Shown here piece by piece: positions 1 through 9,161 of a stretch of DNA of 64,000 nucleotides (its first letter is position 1; each line of letters starts with the position of its first letter). Source of the stretch: Lactobacillus kalixensis DSM 16043 (GTDB lineage: Bacteria; Bacillota; Bacilli; Lactobacillales; Lactobacillaceae); assembly GCF_001434335.1 (NCBI RefSeq), contig NZ_AZFM01000008.1, positions 1 through 64,000 on the forward strand, in the 5' to 3' direction. The notes under the pieces were generated by a model. The model was given only the letters and a program-made list of their open reading frames with translations, was not told where the DNA came from and searched no databases. The translations under genes and the position numbers were made by a program.

Positions 1-1
1 A

Positions 2-730
2 ATCGGCAATGGTACGCAGGCGGATTTACCAGCATATGATTTGAATTCAGTTAGAAAGGGTGAATCAATCGGCGATGGTACGCAGGTAGACTTACCAGCA
101 TATGATTTAGATTCAGTTAAAAAAGGTGAATCAATCAGCGATGGTACGCAAGTAGACTTACCAGCATATGATTTAGATTCAGTTAAAAAAGGTGAATCAA
201 TCAGCGATGGTACGCAAGTAGACTTACCAGCATATGATTTGAATTCAGTTAAAAAGGGTGAATCAATCGGTGATGCCACTATCTATGAACTACCAAAATA
301 TGATTATAATTTAAACGTTTCAAAGGCAAAGGAAGTTGATTATCAGGGAATTAACTATTCCATTCCAGAAGAACATGTAGATTCTGGAGAAAAAAGATAC
401 AATACGCCGAATGATGATAAATTCGAATATACTAATCCAATTTTGCCAGAAGACAAAACAATTATTAAAACTGAGAAGAAAACAAGTTTAAAAAAGAATA
501 TAAACACAAAAAGTGATAATTATAGCACAGTGAAATACGCTACTTTAAGTGAAAAAAATCAAGAAGAACATACTGCTTCAGAAAGAAATAGTGTAGAAGG
601 TCATGAAAAATTACCTCAAACTGGAAATAGCAAAGAAACTTCTTCTTATTTGTTATCTATAATTAGTATTATTTCAGCTATGATAGGCTTAGTAGGTTTT
701 AAAAAGAAAAAGTCATCAGCAAAAAAATAG
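2..730 (+). CDS. LPXTG cell-wall-anchored repeat surface protein, 3' end only
   Basis: The reading frame is open from base 2, so the gene enters from the left and its true start is outside the window. Visible first is a tandem array of a 22-residue unit (units at 47-112, 113-178, 179-244, with a degenerate last unit 245-310 and a partial one before 47); each carries the core DLPAYDL. A charged Lys/Glu/Thr-rich stretch follows. The C-terminus is a complete sorting signal: LPQTG encoded at 611-625, a hydrophobic stretch, then a lysine-rich tail. This predicts sortase anchoring to peptidoglycan with the repeats acting as a stalk or ligand-binding region. An adhesin role is inferred from architecture; the N-terminal domains that would identify the ligand are missing. 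Confidence 0.9.
   Translation: MGNGTQADLPAYDLNSVRKGESIGDGTQVDLPAYDLDSVKKGESISDGTQVDLPAYDLDSVKKGESISDGTQVDLPAYDLNSVKKGESIGDATIYELPKYDYNLNVSKAKEVDYQGINYSIPEEHVDSGEKRYNTPNDDKFEYTNPILPEDKTIIKTEKKTSLKKNINTKSDNYSTVKYATLSEKNQEEHTASERNSVEGHEKLPQTGNSKETSSYLLSIISIISAMIGLVGFKKKKSSAKK
47..310 (+). repeat. 66-bp in-frame tandem repeat in the surface protein gene
   Basis: Four consecutive 66-bp units encode 22 residues each. Units 113-178 and 179-244 differ only in their last six bases (ttagat versus ttgaat), so they look like a recent duplication. The unit at 47-112 differs slightly and the last (245-310) has diverged. The array continues leftwards out of the window. Confidence 0.92.
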
Positions 731-738
731 AGAAAAAT

Positions 739-768
739 AATAGGAGCAGCCATTAAGCTACTCCTATT
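739..768. terminator. Hairpin between convergent surface-protein and small-peptide genes
   Basis: Arms AATAGGAGCAGC (739-750) and GCTACTCCTATT (757-768) pair except for one C-A mismatch. A short T-rich run follows on the plus strand and an A/T-rich run on the minus strand, so it could serve both converging genes. The poor T-tract makes it a modest terminator. Confidence 0.6.
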
Positions 769-779
769 ATTTATTTGCT

Positions 780-872
780 TTATTTAATAAATGCTGTGCG
801 CATTATTAACCATACAGCGATCATCGCAACAACAAAGCCACTGAGACCTAATAATACATTCATTCTTTTCAT
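780..872 (-). CDS. Putative 30-aa single-span membrane peptide
   Basis: I do not recognise this peptide. The frame reads MKRMN, then about 20 mostly hydrophobic residues with one Trp, then a short tail ending in Lys. The first ATG (870-872) has GGGAG three bases upstream; a second in-frame ATG (861-863) lies further from it. A TATAAT hexamer sits upstream on the minus strand within about 901-912. The gene faces the surface-protein gene and shares its hairpin terminator. Basic ends around one transmembrane segment are seen in type I toxins and in small regulatory membrane proteins, but I see no antisense RNA gene opposite it. It could also be a fortuitous frame. Confidence 0.45.
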   Translation of the reverse strand: MKRMNVLLGLSGFVVAMIAVWLIMRTAFIK

Positions 873-943
873 CTTCTCCCATAGTTTTTATATGTGGTCA
901 CTAATAATTATATCACTATCAAGAGAAGATGAAAGCGTTTTAC

Positions 944-1450
944 CTATTCTTTCAAATCCGTAATTGTTGCATGACAGAATTCAGCCAAATCCTTTGGACT
1001 TAAGAAAACGCTACGACCAACTTCACCACTTGAAACAGCGATTTCTTCTTGTTCATTCATGCTATTATCTAAATAAATAGGGAAGTGGTGGTTAAACCAA
1101 ATACCAATTGGTGTATTAGCACCATGAACATATCCTGTGGTCTTTTGCAATTTCTTAAGTGGCAACATTTCACATTTTTTATTCCCAGAAATTTTTGCCA
1201 ATTTTTTCATGCTTAAATGCTCAGTGACCGGGACAACACCAACAAGTGGGCCGGTTTTATTTCCTTCACAGACGAGAGTCTTGTAGACTAAATGTTCTTT
1301 GTCTTTTAGAATAGAAGTGTCCATCTGTGCAACTCCGCCACTATCTGGATGAGTTGCAAATGAGGCTTGACGATATTTGATCTTATTTTGGTCGAGAATT
1401 TTTTCAACCAAAGTTTTTTCAAGTTTATCTTTCTTTTTTTTCTTAGACAT
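944..1450 (-). CDS. YbaK/EbsC-family aminoacyl-tRNA deacylase
   Basis: This is a YbaK/ProX-domain protein that would hydrolyse mischarged aminoacyl-tRNA, most likely Cys-tRNA(Pro). The lysine-rich N-terminus leads into the family fold, with a KTLVCEG segment in the first half and GANTPIG followed by the conserved late motif SSGEVGRS, typical of the deacylase pocket. At about 168 residues it has the usual length. The ATG at 1448-1450 is preferred over an in-frame GTG nine bases upstream because AGGGTG lies about six bases before it. It is divergent from prmA with about 60 bp between them. The family call is firm; substrate specificity is inferred. Confidence 0.9.
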   Translation of the reverse strand: MSKKKKKDKLEKTLVEKILDQNKIKYRQASFATHPDSGGVAQMDTSILKDKEHLVYKTLVCEGNKTGPLVGVVPVTEHLSMKKLAKISGNKKCEMLPLKKLQKTTGYVHGANTPIGIWFNHHFPIYLDNSMNEQEEIAVSSGEVGRSVFLSPKDLAEFCHATITDLKE

Positions 1451-1511
1451 GTTTATCACCCTGAATTATGATAGCATTGACGAGACAATTTCTAAAGGAG
1501 TCAATTAAATA

Positions 1512-2456
1512 ATGAAATTATTAGCAATTAAAATTGAAACTAGTCATGAAGTAGAAGATGCACTAAGTATCTATAGCCAAGACAACTTGAATGCACTTGG
1601 AACAGAAGCTAGAAAGCGCAGCGACTTTGAGCAAGCTGGCTGGCTTCATGATTCAACTGTTGTTGAAATGGATGAAATTAAAGATTTACCTAAGGATATG
1701 CAATTCATCGCTTATTTTGATGAAGAAGCAGACCGCGATGATTTGGTAAATAAATTCAAAAATAAGTTAAATGAATTAAAAAGCTACGGCTTAAATACTG
1801 GTGAAGAAAAAATCACTACCTCTTATATTGCCGATCAAGATTGGAATACTGCTTGGCAAAAGTATTATCATGTAATTGATTTTTCACGACATTTAGCAAT
1901 TGTTCCTGAATGGGAAGATTACAAACCAGCTTTTAGTGATCAGAAATTAATTAAGCTTGATCCAGGTTTGGCTTTCGGTACAGGGAATCACCAAACCACA
2001 CAACTTGCGATGATGGGACTTGAAAGAGCAATTGTTAAACCTGTGTCAGTTGTTGATGTGGGAACTGGGTCTGGTATTTTAGCAATTGCAGCCTCAGAAT
2101 TAGGTGCAACCAATGTTTTAGCAACTGATATCTCAGATGAATCAATGACTGCTGCTCAGCAAAATGCGGCTTTGAACGGTTTGACAAATATTAAAACACA
2201 AAAAACATCCCTTTTAGCCGATGTTGATGGTAAATTTGATATTATTGTTGCTAATATTTTAGCTGAAATCTTATTAGATTTAATTCCACAAATGAATGAT
2301 CACTTAAATGATAATGGTCAAATCATTTTCTCAGGAATTGACTACTTACAATTACCTAAGATTGAAAAAGCATTGGATGAAAATGACTTTAAAATTGATT
2401 TGACAATGCGACAAGGTCGTTGGATTGGGTTATCAATTACTAGAAAAGAAAAATAA
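1512..2456 (+). CDS. prmA: Ribosomal protein L11 methyltransferase
   Basis: PrmA transfers methyl groups from S-adenosylmethionine to lysines and the N-terminal amine of ribosomal protein L11. The protein is 314 residues, as expected. The N-terminal third is the substrate-recognition domain and the C-terminal part is a class I methyltransferase: motif I reads VDVGTGSGILAIAA around residue 180, preceded by the family motif PGLAFGTGNH, and the active-site segment is ANILAEIL. AAAGGAG lies well placed before the ATG. It heads a run that continues into the small membrane protein and rel. Confidence 0.96.
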   Translation: MKLLAIKIETSHEVEDALSIYSQDNLNALGTEARKRSDFEQAGWLHDSTVVEMDEIKDLPKDMQFIAYFDEEADRDDLVNKFKNKLNELKSYGLNTGEEKITTSYIADQDWNTAWQKYYHVIDFSRHLAIVPEWEDYKPAFSDQKLIKLDPGLAFGTGNHQTTQLAMMGLERAIVKPVSVVDVGTGSGILAIAASELGATNVLATDISDESMTAAQQNAALNGLTNIKTQKTSLLADVDGKFDIIVANILAEILLDLIPQMNDHLNDNGQIIFSGIDYLQLPKIEKALDENDFKIDLTMRQGRWIGLSITRKEK

Positions 2457-2488
2457 TTGTGGTAGAATAAAGGATAAATTAAACTTAA

Positions 2489-2860
2489 ATGAAAGAATTA
2501 CAAAATATTTGGCAAAAGTTTTTAGCCATCCCTTTATTGAAAAAGTTAAATCAACATTCTTTCATGCCCATTATTTGGTGGGGTGTTTTCATTGCAGCGT
2601 TTCCATACTTTTTAAGTTTGATTCAACTGCCGATTGTAGTACGTGTTGGTTTAGTTTTTTTGATTCTCAATAGTATCATTAGTTTTCATGTTGGGGTATT
2701 AATCAAGAAACGTTCTTTGTCAAAATGGTGGATGCTATTTTTGCCTGTGATTTTCTGTCTAGCAATTTTGCCTAGATTTGCAAATTACAATTTAGTTTTT
2801 GGACTAATTTATCTTATTTTTGAGGTGTTTGGTCTAATTAACAATCATATTTATCGGTAA
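2489..2860 (+). CDS. Small multi-span membrane protein of unknown function
   Basis: I do not recognise a family. The 123-residue product starts with a basic amphipathic stretch, then shows about four hydrophobic segments with positively charged loops (KKRSLSKWW). It begins 32 bp after prmA and ends 20 bp before rel, so it is probably co-transcribed with both. The ribosome binding site is poor: AAGG lies about 15 bases before the ATG, so expression may depend on read-through from prmA. No catalytic motif is visible. Confidence 0.75.
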   Translation: MKELQNIWQKFLAIPLLKKLNQHSFMPIIWWGVFIAAFPYFLSLIQLPIVVRVGLVFLILNSIISFHVGVLIKKRSLSKWWMLFLPVIFCLAILPRFANYNLVFGLIYLIFEVFGLINNHIYR

Positions 2861-2880
2861 ATTAGAAGGGATGATTGTCA

Positions 2881-5121
2881 ATGTCTAAATATGTCGAGAT
2901 GTCTCATGATCAAGTAATTGATGAATGTAAAAAATACATGAATGATGAGCAACTGGCTTTTGTAGAAAAAGCTTATGAGTTTGCTAATGAAGCACATAAA
3001 GATCAAAAAAGAGCTTCAGGGCAGCCTTACATTATTCACCCCACTCAAGTAGCTGGAACACTTGCTAAATTAAATTTGGATCCAGATACTATTGCAGCAG
3101 GTTTTTTACATGATACCGTTGAAGATACACCCGTAACTAATGACGATATTAAAAAGAATTTCGGTGAAGACGTTGCTTTCATTGTTGATGGCGTAACAAA
3201 ATTAAATAAATATCAATATAAGTCACACCAAGAATTTTTGGCTGAAAATCACCGTAAAATGTTAATTGCGATGGCAAAAGACTTACGGGTAATCATGGTT
3301 AAATTGGCTGATCGCTTGCACAATATGCATACTCTTCAACACTTGCGCCCGGATAAGCAACGTAGAATTGCTTCTGAAACAATGGATATTTATGCGCCAC
3401 TTGCTGATAGATTAGGTATTGGGACTATCAAGTGGGAGTTAGAAGACATATCTTTCCATTATCTTAATCCTGAAGCATATTATCGCATCGTTAACTTAAT
3501 GGACGTTAAAAGAAGTGAGCGTGAAAAATTCATTTCTGACGCTATTACTGTTTTGAAGAAAACTTTAGATGGCTTAGGAAGCAAGTACGAAATTTATGGT
3601 CGGCCAAAGCATATTTATTCGATTTACAAAAAGATGGTTAACAAGCATAAAGATTTTGATGAAATTTATGACTTGTTGGCTGTTCGTGTAATTGTTAAAA
3701 ACGTCCGAGATTGTTATGCTGTTTTAGGTGCAGTTCATACTGAATGGAAGCCAATGCCAGGAAGGTTTAAGGATTATATTGCTGTTCCAAAAGTTAATGG
3801 TTATCAATCATTGCATACTACTATTATTGGACCAGGTGGTAAGCCACTTGAGATTCAGATTAGAACTGAACAAATGCACGAAGTTGCTGAATACGGTGTG
3901 GCCGCTCACTGGGCATATAAACGTGGTAATTTCAATGGTGTTCAAGAAACTTCTTCTGGTGAAAAACTTGATATGGTGCGTGAGATCCTTGAATTAAAGG
4001 ATGAAACCAAAGATGCTGACGAATTCATGAAGAGCGTTAAGAGCGATATTTTTTCAGATCGCGTCTATGTTTTTACACCAAAAGGCGAAGTTTATGAACT
4101 ACCAAAAGGTTCAGTAACCTTAGACTTTGCATACGCGATTCATACACAAGTCGGAAGTCACGCTGTTGGCGCAAAAGTCAATAATAAATTAGTACCACTT
4201 GATTACAAGTTGAAAAATGGTGATGTGATTTCAATCATGACCCAGACTAATGCGACACCAAGTCGTGATTGGGTCGATATGGTTAAAACATCTAGAGCCA
4301 GAAATAAGATTCGGCGCTACTTTAAAACACTTGATCGTGCTGATAGTATCGAAAAAGGTAAGCAAGAATTAGCGGAAACGTTAAGAGAACATGATCTTTC
4401 TACTAAAGAATATATGGATAAAGATCATATTGATAAGCTGGTTGAACATTTTAACTACCATAATGCGGATGAATTATTTGCAGCTATAGGTTTTGGAGAT
4501 CAGTCAGTAATTGGTGTTTATAATCGATTAACAATTGAAAAGCGTCGTAAAGATGAGCTTGAAAAGCAAAAACGGCGTGAAGAAGAAATTCTAAATGCTG
4601 GTCAGCAAGCAGTTACTTCCGGAAACTCCAATAATGATAGTTCTTCAGTAATGAAGCTAAAGCATAAAAATGGCGTTATGATTCAAGGTGTGAGTGATTT
4701 AATGCTGCACCTTGCTAAATGCTGTAACCCGGTTCCTGGTGACGAGATTATTGGTTATGTTACAAAGGGGCGCGGCGTAACGATTCATAGAGCTGATTGT
4801 CGTAATATCACTAAAGAAGCTGAAGAGCAAGGACGTTTGATTGACGTCCAATGGGAGAGCGTTGAAGAAAACAATGCACAAGCTTTCAATGCCAACATTG
4901 AAATTTTTGGTTACAATCGTGGCAATTTGTTGAGTGATGTAATCAATAAATTGAATTCATTAACTAAAAACATTAATAACATTTCCGGCAAGGTTAATGA
5001 TGAAAATATTGCACACATCTATGTTACTGTTTCTGTTAAGAATGCTACTCAGCTAGATGATATTTTGAGTAAATTGCGCGATATTCCTGATGTATACGAA
5101 ACAAAGAGGTCAGATAATTAA
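2881..5121 (+). CDS. rel: Bifunctional (p)ppGpp synthetase/hydrolase Rel
   Basis: Rel makes and degrades the stringent-response alarmone (p)ppGpp in response to uncharged tRNA at the ribosome. Domains in order: HD hydrolase (H77-D78 in FLHDTVEDT), synthetase ([10 protein letters not shown] region near residue 260), TGS ([14 protein letters not shown], near 390-450), a zinc-finger-like region with [12 protein letters not shown], and a C-terminal ACT/RRM domain. The length of 747 residues is standard for the long bifunctional enzyme and both active sites look intact. ATG 2881 is chosen over TTG 2875 because AAGGG lies ten bases upstream. Its stop overlaps the dtd start by one base (TAATG), implying translational coupling. 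Confidence 0.97.
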   Translation: MSKYVEMSHDQVIDECKKYMNDEQLAFVEKAYEFANEAHKDQKRASGQPYIIHPTQVAGTLAKLNLDPDTIAAGFLHDTVEDTPVTNDDIKKNFGEDVAFIVDGVTKLNKYQYKSHQEFLAENHRKMLIAMAKDLRVIMVKLADRLHNMHTLQHLRPDKQRRIASETMDIYAPLADRLGIGTIKWELEDISFHYLNPEAYYRIVNLMDVKRSEREKFISDAITVLKKTLDGLGSKYEIYGRPKHIYSIYKKMVNKHKDFDEIYDLLAVRVIVKNVRDCYAVLGAVHTEWKPMPGRFKDYIAVPKVNGYQSLHTTIIGPGGKPLEIQIRTEQMHEVAEYGVAAHWAYKRGNFNGVQETSSGEKLDMVREILELKDETKDADEFMKSVKSDIFSDRVYVFTPKGEVYELPKGSVTLDFAYAIHTQVGSHAVGAKVNNKLVPLDYKLKNGDVISIMTQTNATPSRDWVDMVKTSRARNKIRRYFKTLDRADSIEKGKQELAETLREHDLSTKEYMDKDHIDKLVEHFNYHNADELFAAIGFGDQSVIGVYNRLTIEKRRKDELEKQKRREEEILNAGQQAVTSGNSNNDSSSVMKLKHKNGVMIQGVSDLMLHLAKCCNPVPGDEIIGYVTKGRGVTIHRADCRNITKEAEEQGRLIDVQWESVEENNAQAFNANIEIFGYNRGNLLSDVINKLNSLTKNINNISGKVNDENIAHIYVTVSVKNATQLDDILSKLRDIPDVYETKRSDN

Positions 5122-5558
5122 TGAGAGTTGTTATTCAGAGAGTAAATCATGCCCAAGTTGATATAGCCGGTAAAACTGTTGGTAAGATCGGTAAGGGATT
5201 TTTACTCTTAGTTGGATTAAAAGATGGCGATGAATTACCAATTGTTAAAAAAGCTGCAGATAAAATTAGTAAAATGCGAATCTTTGAAGATGAAGAAGGG
5301 AAGACTAATTTATCTTTGAAGGATGTTAATGGTGAAATTCTGAGTGTTAGCCAATTTACCTTATTAGCTAATACCAAGAAGGGAAACCGTCCAAGCTTTG
5401 TTGAAGCAATGCGTCCACCAAAATCAAAAGAATTATGGGAAGATTTCAATAGAGAACTTGAAGCAGATGGCTTTCATGTTGAAACTGGTGAGTTTGGTGC
5501 TGACATGCAAGTTAGCCTCGAAAATGATGGTCCATTCACTATCGTGCTAGATTTGTAA
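5121..5558 (+). CDS. dtd: D-aminoacyl-tRNA deacylase
   Basis: Dtd removes D-amino acids wrongly attached to tRNA, and also glycine from tRNA(Ala). The 145-residue protein carries both family signatures: SVSQFTLLA around residues 75-83 and the Gly-cisPro motif in [10 protein letters not shown] at the C-terminus. It starts on the last base of the rel stop codon. The rel-dtd pairing is common in Firmicutes. A T-box leader for the next operon begins shortly after its stop. Confidence 0.96.
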   Translation: MRVVIQRVNHAQVDIAGKTVGKIGKGFLLLVGLKDGDELPIVKKAADKISKMRIFEDEEGKTNLSLKDVNGEILSVSQFTLLANTKKGNRPSFVEAMRPPKSKELWEDFNRELEADGFHVETGEFGADMQVSLENDGPFTIVLDL

Positions 5559-5588
5559 AATAAATCTAGCAGAAATCGCTTTCAACAG

Positions 5589-5617
5589 TTGACTTTATCG
5601 ACTTAAAAATATATTCT
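5589..5617 (+). promoter_or_regulatory. Promoter of the hisS-aspS T-box transcript
   Basis: TTGACT (5589-5594) is followed after 17 bp by TATTCT (5612-5617). Transcription would start about 7 bp later, just before the T-box stem I. It lies directly after dtd with no clear terminator between. Confidence 0.7.
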
Positions 5618-5631
5618 AAATAGGAATTATC

Positions 5632-5788
5632 GATGACAAAGAATGAAGATTAGTATGGTCTTTTTCAGAGACTACCTGGTTCGGTGAGAAGGTAGAGAGA
5701 TCGTAATCTGTGACACCTTTAACAGATAATGGATCGTTTCGCGAGCGTTAATCGCAGCAAGCAAAAGGTGGTACCGTGCTAATCTTAA
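5632..5788 (+). promoter_or_regulatory. T-box riboswitch, hisS-aspS leader
   Basis: Stem I can be drawn with AAAG paired to CTTT at the base and GATTA (5648-5652) paired to TAATC (5704-5708) above the specifier loop. The 3' side of that loop reads TGTGACAC, holding GAC (5712-5714) and overlapping CAC (5714-5716). The conserved T-box AAAGGTGGTACCG lies at 5764-5776, with the tRNA-acceptor bulge TGGT at 5769-5772. A strong terminator follows. Uncharged tRNA would favour the antiterminator and hence hisS-aspS expression. The codons correspond to Asp and His, the two amino acids charged by the downstream enzymes. Confidence 0.93.
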
Positions 5789-5818
5789 GCGCCCTTGATT
5801 TAGTTCAAGGGCGCTTTT
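5789..5818 (+). terminator. Regulated terminator of the hisS T-box
   Basis: GCGCCCTTGA (5789-5798) pairs with TCAAGGGCGC (5805-5814) and is followed by a T run. It is the off-state structure competing with the T-box antiterminator. Confidence 0.93.
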
Positions 5819-5838
5819 TATTAAAAAAGGATGATTAA

Positions 5839-7125
5839 ATGAGAGTTCAAAGACCAAAAGGAACAGTTGACATTTTACCTGATGTCTCAGGCTCATGGGA
5901 AAAAGTAGAACAAACTGCAAGTAACTTTTTCAAACGAGCAAACTACCGTGAAATTAGAACGCCAATGTTTGAAAATTATGAAGTTTTCTCACGTTCAAGT
6001 GGTGAAACTTCAGATATCGTTGAAAAAGAAATGTACGACTTCAACGACAAGGGTGGTCGTCATATTGCACTTCGTCCAGAAGGAACTGCTGGTGTTGTTC
6101 GTGCATATGTTGAAAATAAGTTATATGGACCTGATGTAGTTAAACCATTTAATGTATTTTACATTGATCCAACCTTTAGATACGAACGTCCACAAGCTGG
6201 TCGTCAACGTGAATTCCACCAAATTGGTGTTGAAAGTTTTGGCTCAAACAGCCCATTAGCTGATGTTGAAACTATTATGATGGGTCACGATCTTTTAGCT
6301 GAACTTGGTGTTAAGAATTACGAATTACATATTAACACTTTAGGTAATGCTCAAGTTCGTAAGGATTATCATGATGCACTTGTAAATTACTTCACTCCTT
6401 TGAAGGATCAACTCTCAGAAGATTCACAAAGAAGATTGGAAATGAATCCACTTCGTATTTTGGATTCAAAGGCTGAAGAAGATCAACAATTCTTACCAGA
6501 TGCGCCTAAGATTCGTGAATTCTTGGATGAAGATGCTAAGAAGAATTTTGAAACTATTCTTAATACATTAGATCAATTAGGTATTGACTACGTAATTGAT
6601 GACGATTTGGTTCGTGGACTTGATTACTATACTGGCGTCATTTTTGAATTCATGGTTGAAGATAAGAACTTGTGGGAATCAGCAACTACTATTCTTGGCG
6701 GTGGTCGTTACGATCACTTGGTAGAAGAATTTGATGGTCCAGAAACTCCAGCTGTTGGTTTTGGTATTGGTGAAGAAAGATTGATGCTTGTTTTGAAACA
6801 ACAAAACCCTGACTTGTTCAAGGATGAAGGCGTTGATTTCTTCATCACTAATATCGGAGCTGGCACTGAGATGAAGGCTGTTGAGATTGCTCGCTCACTT
6901 CGCGTTCAAGGATTTAAGGCTCAATATGATGTTGATCAAAAGAAACTTAAAGCGCAATTCAGAAAAGCTGACCGAGTTCATGCTAAATACGTAATTACTT
7001 TGGGTGCTAAAGAACTTGAAAATGGCACTTTAAACATTAAGCGTTTGGCTGATGGTAAGACTATCGATTTAAGCTTAGAAGACTTAAACGATATGGAATC
7101 TGTAATGAATAAATTGAGGGACTAA
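5839..7125 (+). CDS. hisS: Histidyl-tRNA synthetase
   Basis: HisS charges tRNA(His). The 428-residue protein has the class II core: N-terminal [10 protein letters not shown], motif 2 around [16 protein letters not shown] (near residues 113-128), the histidine-specific signature VRGLDYYTG (near 257-265) and motif 3 in the [12 protein letters not shown] region. The C-terminal anticodon-binding domain is complete. AAAAAGG precedes the ATG. It is four bases from aspS, so the two form one operon under the T-box. Confidence 0.97.
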   Translation: MRVQRPKGTVDILPDVSGSWEKVEQTASNFFKRANYREIRTPMFENYEVFSRSSGETSDIVEKEMYDFNDKGGRHIALRPEGTAGVVRAYVENKLYGPDVVKPFNVFYIDPTFRYERPQAGRQREFHQIGVESFGSNSPLADVETIMMGHDLLAELGVKNYELHINTLGNAQVRKDYHDALVNYFTPLKDQLSEDSQRRLEMNPLRILDSKAEEDQQFLPDAPKIREFLDEDAKKNFETILNTLDQLGIDYVIDDDLVRGLDYYTGVIFEFMVEDKNLWESATTILGGGRYDHLVEEFDGPETPAVGFGIGEERLMLVLKQQNPDLFKDEGVDFFITNIGAGTEMKAVEIARSLRVQGFKAQYDVDQKKLKAQFRKADRVHAKYVITLGAKELENGTLNIKRLADGKTIDLSLEDLNDMESVMNKLRD

Positions 7126-7129
7126 AACT

Positions 7130-8983
7130 ATGGAACATATGGACAAAAGAACAGACTACTGTGGCAACATTACCACTAAGTACGAAGGTCAAGAAGTAAC
7201 TTTATATGGTTGGGTACAACGTGTACGTAACTTGGGTAATTTGGTATTCATCGACTTGCGCGATCGTGAAGGTATTGTTCAAGTTGTTGTTAACAAAGAT
7301 TCCGGTAAGGAATTAATGGATATTGCTGACAGCTTAGGTAACGAATACGTTCTTGAAGTAAAGGGGAAGGTTGTTAAGCGTTCAGACGTTAACCCAGACA
7401 TGAAGACTGGTGAAGTTGAAGTTGACGCAACTGAAATTGACATCTTAAATAAGTCAAAGGTTCCACCATTTGAAATTAAGGATGACATTACTGCTGCTGA
7501 ACAAACTCGTTTGAAGTATCGTTATCTTGACTTACGTCGCCCAACTTTACAAAAGGCAATTATCTTGCGTTCAAAGATTTTAAGATCAGTTCACGAATTC
7601 TTTGACGAAAATGGCTTTATTGATATTGAAACTCCAATTTTGGGTAAATCATCTCCTGAAGGTGCTCGTGACTACTTAGTTCCTTCAAGAATTTACCCAG
7701 GTTCTTTCTATGCTTTACCACAATCACCACAATTGTTTAAGCAATTGTTGATGGGTGCTGGCTTTGACAAGTACTACCAATTAGCACGTTGTTTCCGTGA
7801 TGAAGACCTTCGTGGCGATCGTCAACCAGAATTTACTCAAATCGATATGGAAACTTCATTCCTTGATGAAAAGGGTGTTCAAGATTACACTGAGGGTCTT
7901 TTGAAGAAAGTTATGAAGGATGTTATGAACATCGACCTTAAGACTCCTATCAAGAGAATTTCTTGGACTGAATCAATGAATAAGTACGGTTGTGATAAAC
8001 CAGATACTCGCTACGAAATGTTTATTCATGATTTGAGCCCAATTCTCAAAGATTCAGACTTCAAAGTTTTCTCAGGTGCAATTGCTGATGGCGGCTATGT
8101 AAAGGGTTTGGCCGTTAAGAATGGTGCTAAGGAATACTCACGTAAGAAGATTGATGAAAAAGCTGACTACATCAAGCGTTACCACGCAAAGGGTCTTGCT
8201 TGGGTTAAGTATGAAGACGGTGAATTCTCAGGCCCAGTTTCACGCTTCTTAACTGATGAAAACAAGGAAGACTTGAAGAAGGAATTTGACCTTGAAGGTG
8301 GAGAATTAGTAGTCTTTGTTGCTGATAAGTGGAAAGTATGTTGTGATTCTTTGGACCACTTACGTCGTGAATTTGCTCATGAAACTGGTATTGTTCCTAA
8401 AGACGTTTATGACTTTGTCTGGGTTGTTGACTGGCCATTATTCGAGTACGATGAAGGTTTAGGTCGTTGGATCGCAGCTCACCACCCATTCACTATGCCA
8501 GATGACGAAGGTATTAAGCTTCTTGACACTGATCCTCATAAGGCTCACGCTCGTTCATATGATATTGTTATGAACGGTGATGAATTAGGTGGTGGATCAA
8601 TCCGTATCCATAAGCGTTCAATTCAAGAAAAGATGTTCAAGGCATTGGGCTTTACTAAGAAGCGTGCTTATGAACAATTTGGCTACTTGTTGGATGCTTT
8701 GGACATGGGATTCCCACCACACGCAGGTCTTGCTATTGGTTTGGATCGCTTTGCTATGATGCTTGCTCAAAAGGAAAACATTCGTGACGTTACCGCGTTC
8801 CCTAAGAATGCTAACGCTTCAGAACCAATGATGCATGCTCCGGCACCAGTTGCAGATCAACAATTAGCTGATCTTGGTATTGAAGTTGAAAAACAATATG
8901 AAGCTAGTGTCAAGGAAATTGAAGCACGTCTTGAAAAAGAAGCTCAAGAAGATGCTGACAAGAATGCTACTTGGGACGACTAG
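7130..8983 (+). CDS. aspS: Aspartyl-tRNA synthetase
   Basis: AspS charges tRNA(Asp). At 617 residues it is the long bacterial type: an N-terminal OB-fold anticodon-binding domain ([11 protein letters not shown]), class II catalytic core with motif 2 in [16 protein letters not shown], a bacterial GAD insertion domain, and motif 3 [12 protein letters not shown]. The ATG at 7130 is preferred over a second ATG nine bases later because GAGGGA lies eight bases before it. A strong hairpin terminator follows. Confidence 0.97.
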   Translation: MEHMDKRTDYCGNITTKYEGQEVTLYGWVQRVRNLGNLVFIDLRDREGIVQVVVNKDSGKELMDIADSLGNEYVLEVKGKVVKRSDVNPDMKTGEVEVDATEIDILNKSKVPPFEIKDDITAAEQTRLKYRYLDLRRPTLQKAIILRSKILRSVHEFFDENGFIDIETPILGKSSPEGARDYLVPSRIYPGSFYALPQSPQLFKQLLMGAGFDKYYQLARCFRDEDLRGDRQPEFTQIDMETSFLDEKGVQDYTEGLLKKVMKDVMNIDLKTPIKRISWTESMNKYGCDKPDTRYEMFIHDLSPILKDSDFKVFSGAIADGGYVKGLAVKNGAKEYSRKKIDEKADYIKRYHAKGLAWVKYEDGEFSGPVSRFLTDENKEDLKKEFDLEGGELVVFVADKWKVCCDSLDHLRREFAHETGIVPKDVYDFVWVVDWPLFEYDEGLGRWIAAHHPFTMPDDEGIKLLDTDPHKAHARSYDIVMNGDELGGGSIRIHKRSIQEKMFKALGFTKKRAYEQFGYLLDALDMGFPPHAGLAIGLDRFAMMLAQKENIRDVTAFPKNANASEPMMHAPAPVADQQLADLGIEVEKQYEASVKEIEARLEKEAQEDADKNATWDD

Positions 8984-8998
8984 TTTTCGGTGATAAAT

Positions 8999-9045
8999 AA
9001 TAAAAGAGGTTGAACTTTTAATGAGTTTAGCCTCTTTTATTGTTC
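8999..9045 (+). terminator. Terminator after aspS
   Basis: AATAAAAGAGG (8999-9009) pairs perfectly with CCTCTTTTATT (9031-9041), and the inner bases extend the stem imperfectly. It ends the hisS-aspS operon. Confidence 0.88.
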
Positions 9046-9161
9046 GTAATATACTTTGTTAAAAGATTGTAATTTAGAAAGTAAAATTATCTGCTATTAT
9101 TATGTAAGGATGAAATGATATAGAGAAATAAAAAAAACTAAAATCGAATGAGGGAATTTAA

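Noticed and set aside
47-310. CRISPR-like repeat array
   Set aside because: The 66-bp units are directly abutting, with no spacers, and are in frame within a coding region.
930-943. Catabolite-responsive-element-like sequence TGAAAGCGTTTTAC
   Set aside because: The final two positions do not fit the consensus and it lies at the 3' end of a gene. One imperfect match in an AT-rich genome is weak evidence.
775-963. 62-codon plus-strand frame over the region between the adhesin and YbaK genes
   Set aside because: No ribosome binding site, begins inside the terminator region, unremarkable composition, and runs antisense to the better-supported 30-aa peptide and to the 3' end of the ybaK-like gene.
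3728-3997. 89-codon frame inside rel and other similar inner frames
   Set aside because: They are shadows of strong coding regions in another frame with no ribosome binding site, as are comparable frames in hisS, aspS, glyS, rexA and rexB.
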